The notes under the pieces: model-generated
Database searches by the model: none
Told to the model about the DNA's origin: nothing
Seen by the model: only the letters and a program-made list of their open reading frames with translations
Origin: an uncultured Pedobacter sp.
Lineage (GTDB): Bacteria; Bacteroidota; Bacteroidia; Sphingobacteriales; Sphingobacteriaceae
Reading direction: 5' to 3'
Assembly: GCA_946478755.1 (NCBI GenBank)
Contig: CAMLDJ010000001.1
Location: forward strand, 14,964-78,963
Length of the DNA: 64,000 nucleotides
Program-made: the position numbers and the translations under genes
Part shown: piece by piece, positions 54,269 to 63,505 of the stretch
Layout of the letters: every line of letters begins with the position of its first letter
How positions within the stretch are numbered: the first letter of the stretch is position 1

Positions 54269-56131
54269 ATGAAGATTGTTATCGCAGAGAAACCTTCGGT
54301 GGGACGTGAATTGGCTAAGGTTTTTGGTGCTACAACTAAAAAGGACGGATATATTGAGGGAAAAGGCTATTCTTTTACCTGGGCTTTCGGTCATCTGCTG
54401 CAGCTGGCCCCACCGCAGGAATATGGTTTTATTGGCTGGAGAAGGCAACATTTACCGATGCTGCCCAAAAAATTTAAGTTAGCCATACGGAAAATAAAAA
54501 CCAAGGACGGATTGGTGGAAGATCCTGGCGTAAGGAAACAACTGGATATCATCAAAAAACTGTTTGATGAGGCTACAGAGATTATTGTAGCAACGGATGC
54601 GGGACGGGAGGGTGAGCTGATCTTCCGGTATATTTATTATTTTTTGAAATGTAAGAAGCCGTTTAAAAGACTATGGATCTCCTCGCAAACTGACGAAGCC
54701 ATTAAAGAGGGATTCAGAAACCTCAAGCCAGGAACCGATTACGATACTTTGTTTAACTCGGCCCATTGCCGGTCGGAGTCTGACTGGCTTGTCGGCATGA
54801 ACGCCACCCAGGCCCTGAGTATTTCTGCCGGAAACCGCTCCGTTTTGTCACTCGGGCGGGTGCAAACACCAACATTGGCCATGATCTGTTCCCGGTACCT
54901 GGAGATCAGGAATTTTGTGCCCCAGCTGTATTATCAGCTGGCCATTCAATTGGACAAAGACGGACAGCTCTTCCGGGCGATGTCTGTAAATAACTTTGAT
55001 AAAAAGGAAGAAGCCGAAGCACTTTTGGCTAAAATTGAAGATGTGGCATCTGGCTTTAGTAATGGCGGCAAAATTTTAAATGTTGAAGCCAAGCCCAGGA
55101 AAGAACCACCTCCCTTGCTGCACGACTTAAGTAGCTTACAGCAGGAAGCCAATAAACGCAAAGGCTTTACGGCTGATCAAACCTTGAACCTGCTGCAGGG
55201 TTTGTATGAAAGTAAGCTGGTGACTTACCCACGTACCGGCAGCCGCTATATTGGCGACGATGTGTTTGCAGGGGTACCCACGTTGATCAATAAATTAAAA
55301 GAGCATAAGGATTTTGGAAAGCAGGCAGAGTTTCTGCTGACCGTTCCACTAAATAAAAGAAGTGTAAATGCTAAAAAGGTAACAGATCACCATGCGATAT
55401 TGCCTACCGGCGAATCGCCGTATCAGTTGAGTGGCGACAAACAAGCCGTTTACGACATGGTGGTTGGGAGAATGCTGGAAGCCTTTCATCAGGAATGTGT
55501 AAAGGAGATTACTAAAATATCTGTTGAATCAGGCTCATTATTTGTAGCAAACGGAACGGTTATCCGCTCTGCAGGATGGCGGTCGGTATTTAATGAATCG
55601 GATGAGGAGAAGAAGGATGAAGATAATCCTGCCCTGCCAAAAGTAAAAAAAGGAGAGGCCTTACCGGTTACCAATAAGGCCTTGCTGGAAAAGCAGACCA
55701 AGCCTAAACCCATGTACAATGAGGCGTCCTTATTGAAAGCACTGGAGACTTCAGGTAAGGACATAGAGGATGAGGAACTGAGGTATGCCATGAAAGATAG
55801 TGGACTGGGTACACCTGCTACCAGAGCGGCGATCATCGAAACCTTAATTAACAGGGAATATGTCGCAAGAGAAAAGCGCAACCTGGTACCCACAGCAAAA
55901 GGCCTGGCGGTATACGAGGTCGTAAAGGACCAAAAAATTGCACAGGCCGAGTTGACGGGACAATGGGAGAAGCGGCTGGAGGAAATACGTTCCGGTGCTT
56001 CAGTGGTCGATTTTAAGGAAGAAATTGCCGAATACACTAAAACCATTACCAATGAACTGCTGCTGGCGGGGAATAGCCTCGTTGCAAAACTTGCGCCTCA
56101 AGCATCCTCACATGAAAAAAAAGCGGATTAA
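54269..56131 (+). CDS. topB: DNA topoisomerase III (type IA)
   Basis: A 620-residue type IA topoisomerase. The Toprim domain begins MKIVIAEKPSVGRELAKVFG and includes ATDAGREGELIFRY at 108-121. VTYPRTGSRYIG gives the active-site Tyr320. LRYAMKDSGLGTPATRAAIIE in the last third is the conserved helix region. No C-terminal zinc-finger repeats are visible, consistent with TopB rather than TopA. It relaxes or decatenates single-strand-containing DNA. The gene follows the HDAC-family gene by two bases, and its end overlaps the start of the MBL gene. Confidence 0.95.
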   Translation: MKIVIAEKPSVGRELAKVFGATTKKDGYIEGKGYSFTWAFGHLLQLAPPQEYGFIGWRRQHLPMLPKKFKLAIRKIKTKDGLVEDPGVRKQLDIIKKLFDEATEIIVATDAGREGELIFRYIYYFLKCKKPFKRLWISSQTDEAIKEGFRNLKPGTDYDTLFNSAHCRSESDWLVGMNATQALSISAGNRSVLSLGRVQTPTLAMICSRYLEIRNFVPQLYYQLAIQLDKDGQLFRAMSVNNFDKKEEAEALLAKIEDVASGFSNGGKILNVEAKPRKEPPPLLHDLSSLQQEANKRKGFTADQTLNLLQGLYESKLVTYPRTGSRYIGDDVFAGVPTLINKLKEHKDFGKQAEFLLTVPLNKRSVNAKKVTDHHAILPTGESPYQLSGDKQAVYDMVVGRMLEAFHQECVKEITKISVESGSLFVANGTVIRSAGWRSVFNESDEEKKDEDNPALPKVKKGEALPVTNKALLEKQTKPKPMYNEASLLKALETSGKDIEDEELRYAMKDSGLGTPATRAAIIETLINREYVAREKRNLVPTAKGLAVYEVVKDQKIAQAELTGQWEKRLEEIRSGASVVDFKEEIAEYTKTITNELLLAGNSLVAKLAPQASSHEKKAD

Positions 56132-57227
56132 TTATTATAAAATTATGTATTCCATTCTGGTTATTATTGTCCTCCTGGCCTTGACTATTATAGGCGTGTT
56201 AAATTTGCCGGTGTTTGGAAAAGCTCCGGAAGGAGCCCGTATGGAACGATTAAAAAAGCTGCCAAATTTTAAGGCAGATGAGACATTGGACAACTTATCG
56301 CCTACGCCAATGAAGCCTGAGGGAGTGAGCTATTGGGATATCCTTGTGGGGGTAATAAAGGGAAACCCGAACGGCACACCTAAGAAGGCACTTCCACATG
56401 TTGCTCCTGATTTTACGCCGACAGCTAAAACCAAACTGATCTGGTTTGGCCATTCTTCTTACTTTTTGCAGATAGATGGGGTCAGGATTCTGGTAGATCC
56501 GGTGTTCAGTAAGCGCCCTTCGCCATTTTCGTTTGTTGGTACAGGAAGTTATCCCGGGACAGATTTTGTTAAAGAGGAGGATTTTCCAGAGCTGGATATT
56601 ATTTTAATTACCCATGATCATTATGATCACCTGGATTACCAGAGTATCCTGAAACTTAAAAGCAAAACCAGATTGTTTATTACCTCCTTGGGCGTAGGGG
56701 CGCATCTGGAACATTGGGGAGTGCCGACCGATCGGATCGTGGAGCTGGCCTGGGGAGAGGAGACCATCGCCAATAACCTTAAATTCATTGCCGCCCCCGC
56801 ACGTCACTTTACAGGCAGAGGCTTTAAAAGAAACCAAACCTTATGGTCGGCCTTTATATTGCAGGCTTCCGAACATAAGTTGTATTTAGGCGGGGACTCC
56901 GGTTATGATACCCATTTTAAGCAAACGGGAGAACTGCATGGCCCTTTTGATCTGGCCATCCTTGAATGTGGCCAGTACAATGCTTACTGGCCATTGATTC
57001 ATATGTTCCCCGAGCAAACCGTTCAGGCGGCTAAGGATTTGAAAGCGAAAGTTTTGCTCCCGGTTCACTGGGCAAAATTTACGCTGGCCCTGCACAGCTG
57101 GAATGAGCCAGCTGTCCGGGTGCTGAAAAAAGCCAAAGAAGAAAATTTGAAAATAACCACCCCTTTGTTAGGCGAACCCGTTATTTTAGCCGAACAATAT
57201 CCATCAAAAGAATGGTGGCTGGACTAA
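56112..57227 (+). CDS. MBL-fold metal-dependent hydrolase (NAPE-PLD/UlaG-like)
   Basis: About 371 residues from the ATG at 56112, which overlaps the topB stop by 20 bases and precedes a basic-then-hydrophobic N-terminus; an ATG at 56145 is an alternative. The upstream part of the frame is topB read in another frame. One N-terminal transmembrane helix is followed by a metallo-beta-lactamase domain: ILITHDHYDHLDY (metal-binding HxHxDH), LYLGGDSGYD and the terminal LPVHWAKF. The layout resembles N-acyl-phosphatidylethanolamine phospholipase D homologues and UlaG-like lactonases. Substrate unknown; the active site should face the periplasm. Confidence 0.88.
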   Translation: MKKKRINYYKIMYSILVIIVLLALTIIGVLNLPVFGKAPEGARMERLKKLPNFKADETLDNLSPTPMKPEGVSYWDILVGVIKGNPNGTPKKALPHVAPDFTPTAKTKLIWFGHSSYFLQIDGVRILVDPVFSKRPSPFSFVGTGSYPGTDFVKEEDFPELDIILITHDHYDHLDYQSILKLKSKTRLFITSLGVGAHLEHWGVPTDRIVELAWGEETIANNLKFIAAPARHFTGRGFKRNQTLWSAFILQASEHKLYLGGDSGYDTHFKQTGELHGPFDLAILECGQYNAYWPLIHMFPEQTVQAAKDLKAKVLLPVHWAKFTLALHSWNEPAVRVLKKAKEENLKITTPLLGEPVILAEQYPSKEWWLD

Positions 57228-57281
57228 GCGGTTATAAACAATCTGGGCCGAATGGTGTTGTTCAATAGATCGATCTTAATT

Positions 57282-57659
57282 ATGAAAACAGATTTTATAG
57301 AAATATTTCAAACCATAAGAGCTGTGTTGCAGCCATATGCGACCCTGGGATTCAATAACAGGGTCAATAGTGAAACCACTTATGATTTATGGAGTGATAA
57401 AAGTATCGTAATTGACGGCAAAAAAAGGAACGAGATACAATTTGCTGCAGTAATGATACAAAAAGACCACGTTGGTTTTTATTACATGCCTGTAAACGCT
57501 GAGCCTGTAATGAAGCGGATCTTTGACCCTGCGATGCTAAAGTTGCTTAAAGGAAAATCATGTTTTCATATTACCAAACTGGATGATATACTTTTGGGGC
57601 ATATCGAAGATGCCCTGGCAGAAGGTTATAGATTATATAAAGAAAAAAGTTGGGTTTAG
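57282..57659 (+). CDS. DUF1801-like small protein
   Basis: About 125 residues from the ATG at 57282 (MKTDFIEIFQTIRA); a longer frame from 57252 adds ten poorly conserved residues. DLWSDKSIVIDGKKRNEIQFAAVMIQ and GFYYMPVNAEP are recognised from the YdhG/DUF1801 type of Bacteroidota proteins, as is the YKEKSWV ending. The biochemical function of the family is not established. It overlaps the next gene by ten bases, suggesting a common transcript toward miaA. Confidence 0.82.
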   Translation: MKTDFIEIFQTIRAVLQPYATLGFNNRVNSETTYDLWSDKSIVIDGKKRNEIQFAAVMIQKDHVGFYYMPVNAEPVMKRIFDPAMLKLLKGKSCFHITKLDDILLGHIEDALAEGYRLYKEKSWV

Positions 57660-58453
57660 AATTGATCTGGCAAAACCAGGTGTTAATGGCACTGGAGGAT
57701 ACAGGGCTAAGTACCAAGTCTGTCGGGCATGAACAATACACTTTACTGTTGTGTAATAACAGGATCATTATTAACCTGATATCACTTGATAATAACTACG
57801 ATCCTGAGGCGCTGATCGAACTGCAGACTGCTTACCAGCTTAAAAATATCCAGCTCCTGCAGTTGTGGGAAGATGTATGGCAAACGAGGCGGGATCAGGT
57901 CCTGGGCAGGATCAAATCGATTCTGGGGCTAAATGTAAGATTACATGCTCGCAAGGGCGTGGTAACTGGTATTGATCAGCAGCAGGCAGATGATTTTTTA
58001 AACGCCAATCATATCCAGGCATCGGCAAAAGCGAGGTATAAATTCGCACTGAAAATTGATGAGGAGATTGTAGCTGTTGCCTGTTTTAGCAATGTAAGAT
58101 TTATGAAAACGGTTTCGACGGATTACAGATCGGTTGAGCTGATTCGCTTTGCAACACGGATCGGATTTACAGTTACCGGAGGATTTACCAAATTGCTGAA
58201 GCACTTTATTAAAATCATTTCGCCGAATGATGTGATGAGCTACGCAGATCGAGACTGGTCCCTGGGCAATGCCTATGAGCAATCCGGATTTAAACTGGTA
58301 GGGCTGACTCCGCCAGCACAAATATGGCTGGATAGAAAGGAACTGATCAGGTATTTTCCACACCGCTTACCTACTCAGGCTAATTCATCTTTAAACGATG
58401 ATTTTTTGAGGGTTTTCAATACAGGAAATTTGAAATACATTTTATACTTGTAA
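57650..58453 (+). CDS. Uncharacterised protein, phage/homing-endonuclease-like or GNAT-like
   Basis: A 267-residue protein. The second half has VELIRFATRIG, VTGGFTKLLKHFIK and MSYADRDWSLGNAYEQSGFKL, a pattern I associate with Hef-like or acetyltransferase-like proteins of phages and mobile elements, also found on Bacteroidota chromosomes. The first half (QTRRDQVLGRIKSILG) is helical and may be a separate nuclease-like or DNA-binding part. No signal peptide. It overlaps the DUF1801-like gene by ten bases, and miaA begins directly at the next base. Function is not known. Confidence 0.72.
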   Translation: MGLELIWQNQVLMALEDTGLSTKSVGHEQYTLLLCNNRIIINLISLDNNYDPEALIELQTAYQLKNIQLLQLWEDVWQTRRDQVLGRIKSILGLNVRLHARKGVVTGIDQQQADDFLNANHIQASAKARYKFALKIDEEIVAVACFSNVRFMKTVSTDYRSVELIRFATRIGFTVTGGFTKLLKHFIKIISPNDVMSYADRDWSLGNAYEQSGFKLVGLTPPAQIWLDRKELIRYFPHRLPTQANSSLNDDFLRVFNTGNLKYILYL

Positions 58454-59377
58454 ATGGAGCAGAATAAATTGCTGATCATATTGGGCCCCACAGCCTCCGG
58501 CAAAACAAAACTTGCGGTTGGCATTGCGGAGGCAATGGATGCCGAAATTATAAGCGCCGACAGCAGACAGGTCTTTTCAGGAATGGACATCGGCACGGGC
58601 AAGGATCTGAGTGAATATACGATCAATGGCAAAAACATTCCTTATCATCTTATCGATATTAAGAATGCCGGCGAAAAGTACAACGTAAATCAGTTTAAAG
58701 AAGATTTTTACAGCACATATACCGCATTAAGGCAAAGAAATAAAACCGCTATACTTTGTGGTGGCACCGGAATGTACATTCATAGTCTGCTTCAGAACCA
58801 GGAATATACCTCAATTCCTGTTGATGCTGCTTTGCGGAGCCGGCTGCTATTGCTTGATAAAGAACGGCTGAAGACTTTACTGAGCGGGTATCCTGTAGCA
58901 TTTACAGGTCATGCAGATCAGTCTTCTGTCAAGAGAATCATCCGGGCTATAGAAATTGCCGAATACCTGAATTCCAATCGATTTATCACACCGGTATATC
59001 CGGAAATAAAGCCAGTGGTAATCGGCTTAGCATGTGATGTCGCTAAAAGGAGAGCGAGAATATTAGAGCGACTGGATAAGAGGTTGGAACAGGGCATGAT
59101 TGAAGAAGTAAAAGGACTTCTGGAAAACGGGGTCAGCAGGGAAATGTTAACGTTCTATGGTCTTGAGTATAAGTTTGTTGTGGCTTATCTGTTTAAAGAG
59201 GTCACTTATGCCGAACTGCGTCAAAAACTGGGAATAGCGATCTGTCAGTTTGCCAAGCGGCAAATGACCTTTTTTAGGAAGATGGAAAAGGATGGCGTCA
59301 AAATAAACTGGTTGGAAACTGATGGGACACAAGCTGATCTCATTAGCGCTGCAATTTCTTTGTATAGGAACAGTTAG
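58454..59377 (+). CDS. miaA: tRNA dimethylallyltransferase
   Basis: A 307-residue enzyme. The P-loop GPTASGKTKL is at 11-20, followed by ISADSRQVFSGMDIGTGK with catalytic Asp36 and the SRQ tRNA-binding motif. CGGTGMYIH and the C-terminal FAKRQMTFFRK are also conserved. It adds a dimethylallyl group to N6 of adenosine 37 in tRNAs reading UNN codons. The start codon immediately follows the preceding stop. It is slightly shorter than many homologues but all key motifs are present. Confidence 0.96.
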   Translation: MEQNKLLIILGPTASGKTKLAVGIAEAMDAEIISADSRQVFSGMDIGTGKDLSEYTINGKNIPYHLIDIKNAGEKYNVNQFKEDFYSTYTALRQRNKTAILCGGTGMYIHSLLQNQEYTSIPVDAALRSRLLLLDKERLKTLLSGYPVAFTGHADQSSVKRIIRAIEIAEYLNSNRFITPVYPEIKPVVIGLACDVAKRRARILERLDKRLEQGMIEEVKGLLENGVSREMLTFYGLEYKFVVAYLFKEVTYAELRQKLGIAICQFAKRQMTFFRKMEKDGVKINWLETDGTQADLISAAISLYRNS

Positions 59378-59407
59378 TCATGGTTGGCATGTCCTTCATT
59401 TCGTATA

Positions 59408-59417
59408 TGGCATGCCA
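59408..59417. promoter_or_regulatory. Perfect palindrome upstream of outer-membrane protein gene
   Basis: TGGCATGCCA is a 10-bp perfect palindrome. A half-site copy TGGCATG lies 23 bases upstream (59385-59391). Both lie between miaA and the start of the small barrel gene, so they could bind a regulator. Confidence 0.35.
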
Positions 59418-59469
59418 TTTGTATTATGGCGTAACAGTTTATATTATTAACATATAAAGGAGTCTTAAA

Positions 59470-59979
59470 ATGAAAACAAATACTAAAATTATTGCCTCTG
59501 CAGTAGCTGCAGTAGCTTTGTTCTTTACAACGACTGTTAACGCTCAATCTGGTGACTCAAAGGCATGGCGTCTTGGAATCGGCCTTAACGCGGGAATTCC
59601 CACAACCAAGGCTTATAGTTTTGCGATAGGTGGAGATCTTCGCCTGCAAAAAGATTTCAGTTCAAATATCTCAGGACTGCTTTCTGCAGGGTACACTAAC
59701 TTCTCTGTTAAGGACAGTTACGGGGGTGGAAGTACCGGAATGATCCCTGTTAAAGCGGGTGCAAAAGTTTTCTTTGCTGAAAACACTTATTTCTCAGGAG
59801 AACTTGGAGCTGGATTTTCAACTGAAGATGGCGGCGAAACTGCGTTTCTGTGGGCACCTGGAATTGGTTACGGTTTTGACAATGGGTTAGACCTGGGCCT
59901 GCGTTATGAAGGAGCTGAATTTAAAGGCGGTTCACTAGGACAGGTAGCTTTACGCATTGCCTATGGTTTTAAATTGTAG
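59470..59979 (+). CDS. Small outer-membrane beta-barrel protein
   Basis: A 169-residue protein with a cleavable signal peptide ending TVNAQS. The mature part is built of amphipathic strands with Gly/aromatic alternation and ends in an aromatic-rich strand (LRIAYGFKL), typical of 8-strand outer-membrane barrels. An AAAGGAG sequence six bases before the ATG is a strong Shine-Dalgarno, unusual for this genome and consistent with high expression. A palindrome lies further upstream. Function beyond outer-membrane location is unknown. It ends before a hairpin terminator. Confidence 0.85.
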   Translation: MKTNTKIIASAVAAVALFFTTTVNAQSGDSKAWRLGIGLNAGIPTTKAYSFAIGGDLRLQKDFSSNISGLLSAGYTNFSVKDSYGGGSTGMIPVKAGAKVFFAENTYFSGELGAGFSTEDGGETAFLWAPGIGYGFDNGLDLGLRYEGAEFKGGSLGQVALRIAYGFKL

Positions 59980-60021
59980 TGCCATTTTATTGTAAGATTT
60001 AATCCCTATTTTATTGTAAAA

Positions 60022-60064
60022 TAAAAGCGAGCTCCTGATTTTTTCAGGGGCTCGCTTATTTATT
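60022..60064 (+). terminator. Rho-independent terminator
   Basis: A hairpin AAGCGAGC-TCCTGA with TCAGG-GGCTCGCTT has a T-rich loop and is followed by ATTTATTT. It lies about 45 bases after the barrel-protein stop. Confidence 0.8.
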
Positions 60065-60101
60065 TAAAATTAAAATGCTATTTTAACCGAAAAAACAAAA
60101 C

Positions 60102-60650
60102 ATGAGAAAATATCTGGCAATAATGCTCATAACCGGGGTAGTTTCTTGCACAAATACAGATCAAAAAACAAATACCGATCGAAAAGCAGGAGGGGATTCA
60201 ACCATTACATCAAACAAGGAGGCAACCAGTACAAATGTTGAGCTAAAGGATAGCAAGGTTCAGGCCATATACAACGGTTATATTGCTTTGAAGAATGCCT
60301 TGGTAAACACCAGATTCGAGGATGCCCAGCAGGCAGCCTTAGTATTGAAGAAGGATTTAGCCAGCTATAAAGGATGCGAAAACACTTCTTTAATTGCAGA
60401 CCATATTGCCAATGCTAAGGACATCAAAGAACAACGGAAGGAATTCACTTCCCTAAGTAACGATGTAATTGCCTTATTTAAGCATGCCGATGTCACTAAA
60501 GGTTCTATTTTCATTCAACATTGCCCGATGGCGAATCATGGCGACGGGGGCGATTGGCTTGCGGCGGAAAGTAAGATACAAAATCCATACTATGGTGATG
60601 AAATGATGGAATGTGGTCGTGTTTTGGAAGAAATAAAACCGGCAAAGTAG
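60102..60650 (+). CDS. DUF3347-domain lipoprotein
   Basis: A 182-residue lipoprotein (VVSCTN, Cys16) with a charged Thr/Ser/Lys linker, then a helical domain ending IFIQHCPMANHGDGGDWLAAES and NPYYGDEMMECG. These are the hallmark of DUF3347, a domain also appended to CusB-like efflux adaptors. The conserved Cys, Met and His residues suggest metal (copper) binding, which is inference. It stands between the barrel-protein terminator and gltA and is probably transcribed alone. Confidence 0.88.
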   Translation: MRKYLAIMLITGVVSCTNTDQKTNTDRKAGGDSTITSNKEATSTNVELKDSKVQAIYNGYIALKNALVNTRFEDAQQAALVLKKDLASYKGCENTSLIADHIANAKDIKEQRKEFTSLSNDVIALFKHADVTKGSIFIQHCPMANHGDGGDWLAAESKIQNPYYGDEMMECGRVLEEIKPAK

Positions 60651-60744
60651 ATATTTTGGATTCTTACTTGTTTTTGACTCACATTTTAATAATAATTTAA
60701 CAGCTTTGTTATATAAAGCTAAAAACTAACCGGAAAGGATTAGT

Positions 60745-60752
60745 TAAGTTTG
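60745..60752 (+). promoter_or_regulatory. Candidate -7 promoter element of gltA
   Basis: TAAGTTTG matches the Bacteroidota TAnnTTTG -7 consensus and ends 23 bases before the gltA ATG. The nearest upstream TTTG (60705-60708) is too far away for a normal -33 element, so this is tentative. Confidence 0.4.
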
Positions 60753-60775
60753 TTTTTATAAATTTAAGAATATAT

Positions 60776-62062
60776 ATGTCAGATATTGCAGAAATTAAGA
60801 TTGATGGAAAAGTGTATGAATTTCCCGTTATTACAGGTACCGAAGGGGAGAAGGCTATTGATATCTCTAAACTTAGAGATTTAACGGGTCATATCACTTT
60901 AGATTTTGGATACAAGAACACCGGCTCTACAAAGAGTGCGATCACCTTTTTAGATGGTGAGCTGGGCGTTTTAAAATATCGTGGTTATCCGATCGAGGAG
61001 CTTGCAGAAAAATCTAATTTCTTAGAAGTTGCATATTTACTGATATATGGTGACCTGCCTACACCCGACCAGCTTACAGATTTTCAAAGCCAGATCAGCA
61101 GACATACACTGATCCATGAAGACATGAAGAAATTTTTAGATGGTTATCCATCTAAGTCACATCCAATGGCGCAACTGTCTTCTCTGGTTTGTTCTCTATC
61201 CACATTTTATCCTGAATCGTTAAATGCCAATTCATCGCCTGAAACAATGGATCTGACGATGATCAAATTACTGGCAAAGTTTCCGACTATCGTTTCTTTC
61301 ATTTATAAAAAATCATTAGGACATCCGCTTATTTATCCAAAAAATAAATATGACTATGTAAGCAACTTCCTAAATATGATCTTTGGCCAGCGAACAGAAG
61401 AGATTGAAATCGATCCTGTAGTAGTTAGTGCAATGAACACACTGCTGATCCTGCATGCTGATCATGAACAAAATTGTTCGGCTTCTACGGTAAGGATGGT
61501 GGGTTCTTCAGATTGTAATTTATATGCTTCCGTATCTGCAGGAATAGATGCACTGTGGGGCCCACTTCATGGTGGTGCAAACCAGGCGGTAATAGAAATG
61601 CTTGAGTTGATAAAAGAAGATGGCGGAGATACCGAAAAATGGATCAATAAAGCCAAAGATAAGAATGATCCTTTCCGCATGATGGGCTTTGGACACAGGG
61701 TTTACAAAAACTTTGATCCAAGAGCTAAGATCATTAAGAAAGCTTGTGATGATATTTTGGAAAAACTGGGTATCGATGATCCTGTTTTGGAAATCGCTAA
61801 AAAACTGGAGGAAGCAGCATTAAGCGATCCATATTTCGTTCAGCGTAAGCTTTATCCAAATGTCGACTTTTATTCAGGTATCATTTACAGGGCACTTGGT
61901 TTCCCAACGGATATGTTTACCGTATTGTTTGCATTAGGCCGTTTACCAGGATGGATTGCACAATGGAAAGAAATGCATGAGAACAAAGAGCCAATTGGGC
62001 GTCCGCGTCAAATCTATGTTGGTCATACGGACAGGAAGTTTACTGCAATAACAGAGAGATAG
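60776..62062 (+). CDS. gltA: Citrate synthase
   Basis: A 428-residue type II (hexameric-type length) citrate synthase. The catalytic residues are in place: His265 (GPLHGGAN), His307 (GFGHRVYKN) and Asp364 (NVDFYSG), equivalent to His264, His305 and Asp362 of the Escherichia coli enzyme. LHADHEQNCSASTVR is the conserved helix before them. It condenses acetyl-CoA and oxaloacetate at the entry to the TCA cycle. A candidate -7 element lies upstream, and a strong bidirectional terminator follows 18 bases after the stop. Confidence 0.97.
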   Translation: MSDIAEIKIDGKVYEFPVITGTEGEKAIDISKLRDLTGHITLDFGYKNTGSTKSAITFLDGELGVLKYRGYPIEELAEKSNFLEVAYLLIYGDLPTPDQLTDFQSQISRHTLIHEDMKKFLDGYPSKSHPMAQLSSLVCSLSTFYPESLNANSSPETMDLTMIKLLAKFPTIVSFIYKKSLGHPLIYPKNKYDYVSNFLNMIFGQRTEEIEIDPVVVSAMNTLLILHADHEQNCSASTVRMVGSSDCNLYASVSAGIDALWGPLHGGANQAVIEMLELIKEDGGDTEKWINKAKDKNDPFRMMGFGHRVYKNFDPRAKIIKKACDDILEKLGIDDPVLEIAKKLEEAALSDPYFVQRKLYPNVDFYSGIIYRALGFPTDMFTVLFALGRLPGWIAQWKEMHENKEPIGRPRQIYVGHTDRKFTAITER

Positions 62063-62079
62063 TATTCGATCATCTAAAC

Positions 62080-62115
62080 AAAAAACCCGTTCAGGATCCT
62101 GAACGGGTTTTTTGT
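62080..62115. terminator. Bidirectional rho-independent terminator
   Basis: A perfect inverted repeat AAAAAACCCGTTCAGGATCC-TGAACGGGTTTTTT, with the centre at GGATCC, has A- and T-runs on both flanks. It separates convergent gltA and the nucleoside symporter gene. Confidence 0.93.
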
Positions 62116-62119
62116 TTTC

Positions 62120-63505
62120 CTAATGCCCCATTGCCTTTATTGCTTCCTCTTCGGCCCGGTTATGTTTGTGCTTGAACATAAGCGCGAAAGCAAGCGTAAT
62201 GATGAGTGCGTAGATCGTAAACGAAAGCCATATAGAATGCCAGTCTTTTACATCCAGCGCACGGCTTAAAATGCCATTTTGCTGTACACTGATCCCTTTA
62301 TTACTTAAAAACTCAAGCAAGTGCTTATTGTTCGTCTCTGTATTTGTATGAATTGCAAGCGATTGAATGTCCTGATAAGATTTTGTGAAATATCTGTCGA
62401 TCATCCAGCCTGAGGCCAGGCTACCAAAAACGGCACCAAATCCATTGGTCATCATCATAAACATGCCCTGCGCTGAAGAGCGCGTTTCGGGGCTGGTCGC
62501 AGTTTCCACAAAAAGGGACCCTGAAACATTGAAGAAGTCGAAAGCCATTCCATATACAATACAGGATAGGACAATCATCCATAAATTACCTGTAGGATCG
62601 CCAAATGCAAAAAAGCCAAAACGTAAAACCCATGCCAGCATGGCAATGAGGATCACGTTCTTGATGCCAAAGCGCTTCAGAAAGAAGGGTATGGCCAGAA
62701 TGAACAGCGTTTCCGAAACCTGCGAGATCGACATAATGATGGTCGAATACCGGATGACAAATGAGGCTGTATATTCTGGAAACAGTTTAAACTCGTCCAA
62801 AAAAACATCGCCATAAGCATTGGTCAACTGAAGCGCAGCACCAAGGAACATAGAAAAGACAAAGAATAAGGCCATTTTATAGTTCGCAAACAGTTTAAAC
62901 GCCTCCAGGCCCAGAGTTTGAGTAAAGGACCTTCGATCCGCTATTAAGTTTCCCGGTCGGCATTTTGGTAGGCTGAACGCGTATATCCCTAATATAAAAG
63001 CGGCAATACCGGCAATGTAAAACTGGTAGGGACTGGCTTTGTTGCCGCTTAGGTTGGTGGTCCACATGGCGGCGATAAAGCCTATTGTTCCCCAAACCCT
63101 TATAGGAGGAAAGTTCTTAATGAGGTCTAACTGTCCTGATTTTAGTGTGGTATAAGAGATGGAGTTACTGAGCGAAATGGTAGGCATGTAAAAAGACATG
63201 GCCAGGAGCATCACCCAGAAAAATGAGTTTGGACTATCCACCTCGGGCAGATAAAACAATGCTGCAGCATACAGGATATGAAGAATACCATAAAGAACTT
63301 CTGCATTCACCCACTTGTCTGCAATGATCCCTGTTAATGTCGGCATCAAAAGAGATGCGAAGCCCATGGTGGCGAAAATTGCCCCAAACTGTGTTCCGTC
63401 CCATTGTTTGGTGCCAAACCAGTAATTTGCTATAGTAATGAGCCATGCGCCCCAAACAAAAAACTGCAGGAAACTCATCAACGTTAAGCGGAGCTTAACG
63501 CTCAT
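62120..63505 (-). CDS. NupG/XapB-type nucleoside:proton symporter (MFS)
   Basis: A 461-residue transporter with about 12 transmembrane helices. The N-terminus LRLTLMSFLQFFVWGAWLIT and the later FPPIRVWGTIGFIAA are the nucleoside-H+ symporter family signatures. It should import nucleosides using the proton gradient. An extra hydrophilic loop near residues 370-400 lies between late helices. Its stop is five bases from the shared terminator, and its start overlaps the upstream bifunctional-nuclease gene by 11 bases, so the two are co-transcribed. Confidence 0.93.
   Translation of the reverse strand: MSVKLRLTLMSFLQFFVWGAWLITIANYWFGTKQWDGTQFGAIFATMGFASLLMPTLTGIIADKWVNAEVLYGILHILYAAALFYLPEVDSPNSFFWVMLLAMSFYMPTISLSNSISYTTLKSGQLDLIKNFPPIRVWGTIGFIAAMWTTNLSGNKASPYQFYIAGIAAFILGIYAFSLPKCRPGNLIADRRSFTQTLGLEAFKLFANYKMALFFVFSMFLGAALQLTNAYGDVFLDEFKLFPEYTASFVIRYSTIIMSISQVSETLFILAIPFFLKRFGIKNVILIAMLAWVLRFGFFAFGDPTGNLWMIVLSCIVYGMAFDFFNVSGSLFVETATSPETRSSAQGMFMMMTNGFGAVFGSLASGWMIDRYFTKSYQDIQSLAIHTNTETNNKHLLEFLSNKGISVQQNGILSRALDVKDWHSIWLSFTIYALIITLAFALMFKHKHNRAEEEAIKAMGH

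Noticed and set aside
55995..56111. N-terminal extension of the MBL hydrolase into topB
   Set aside because: The sequence there is topB in another frame, and a natural start with a membrane helix lies at 56112.
62385..62816. 143-codon plus-strand frame within the nucleoside symporter gene
   Set aside because: Antisense shadow of a well-conserved transporter; no family features.
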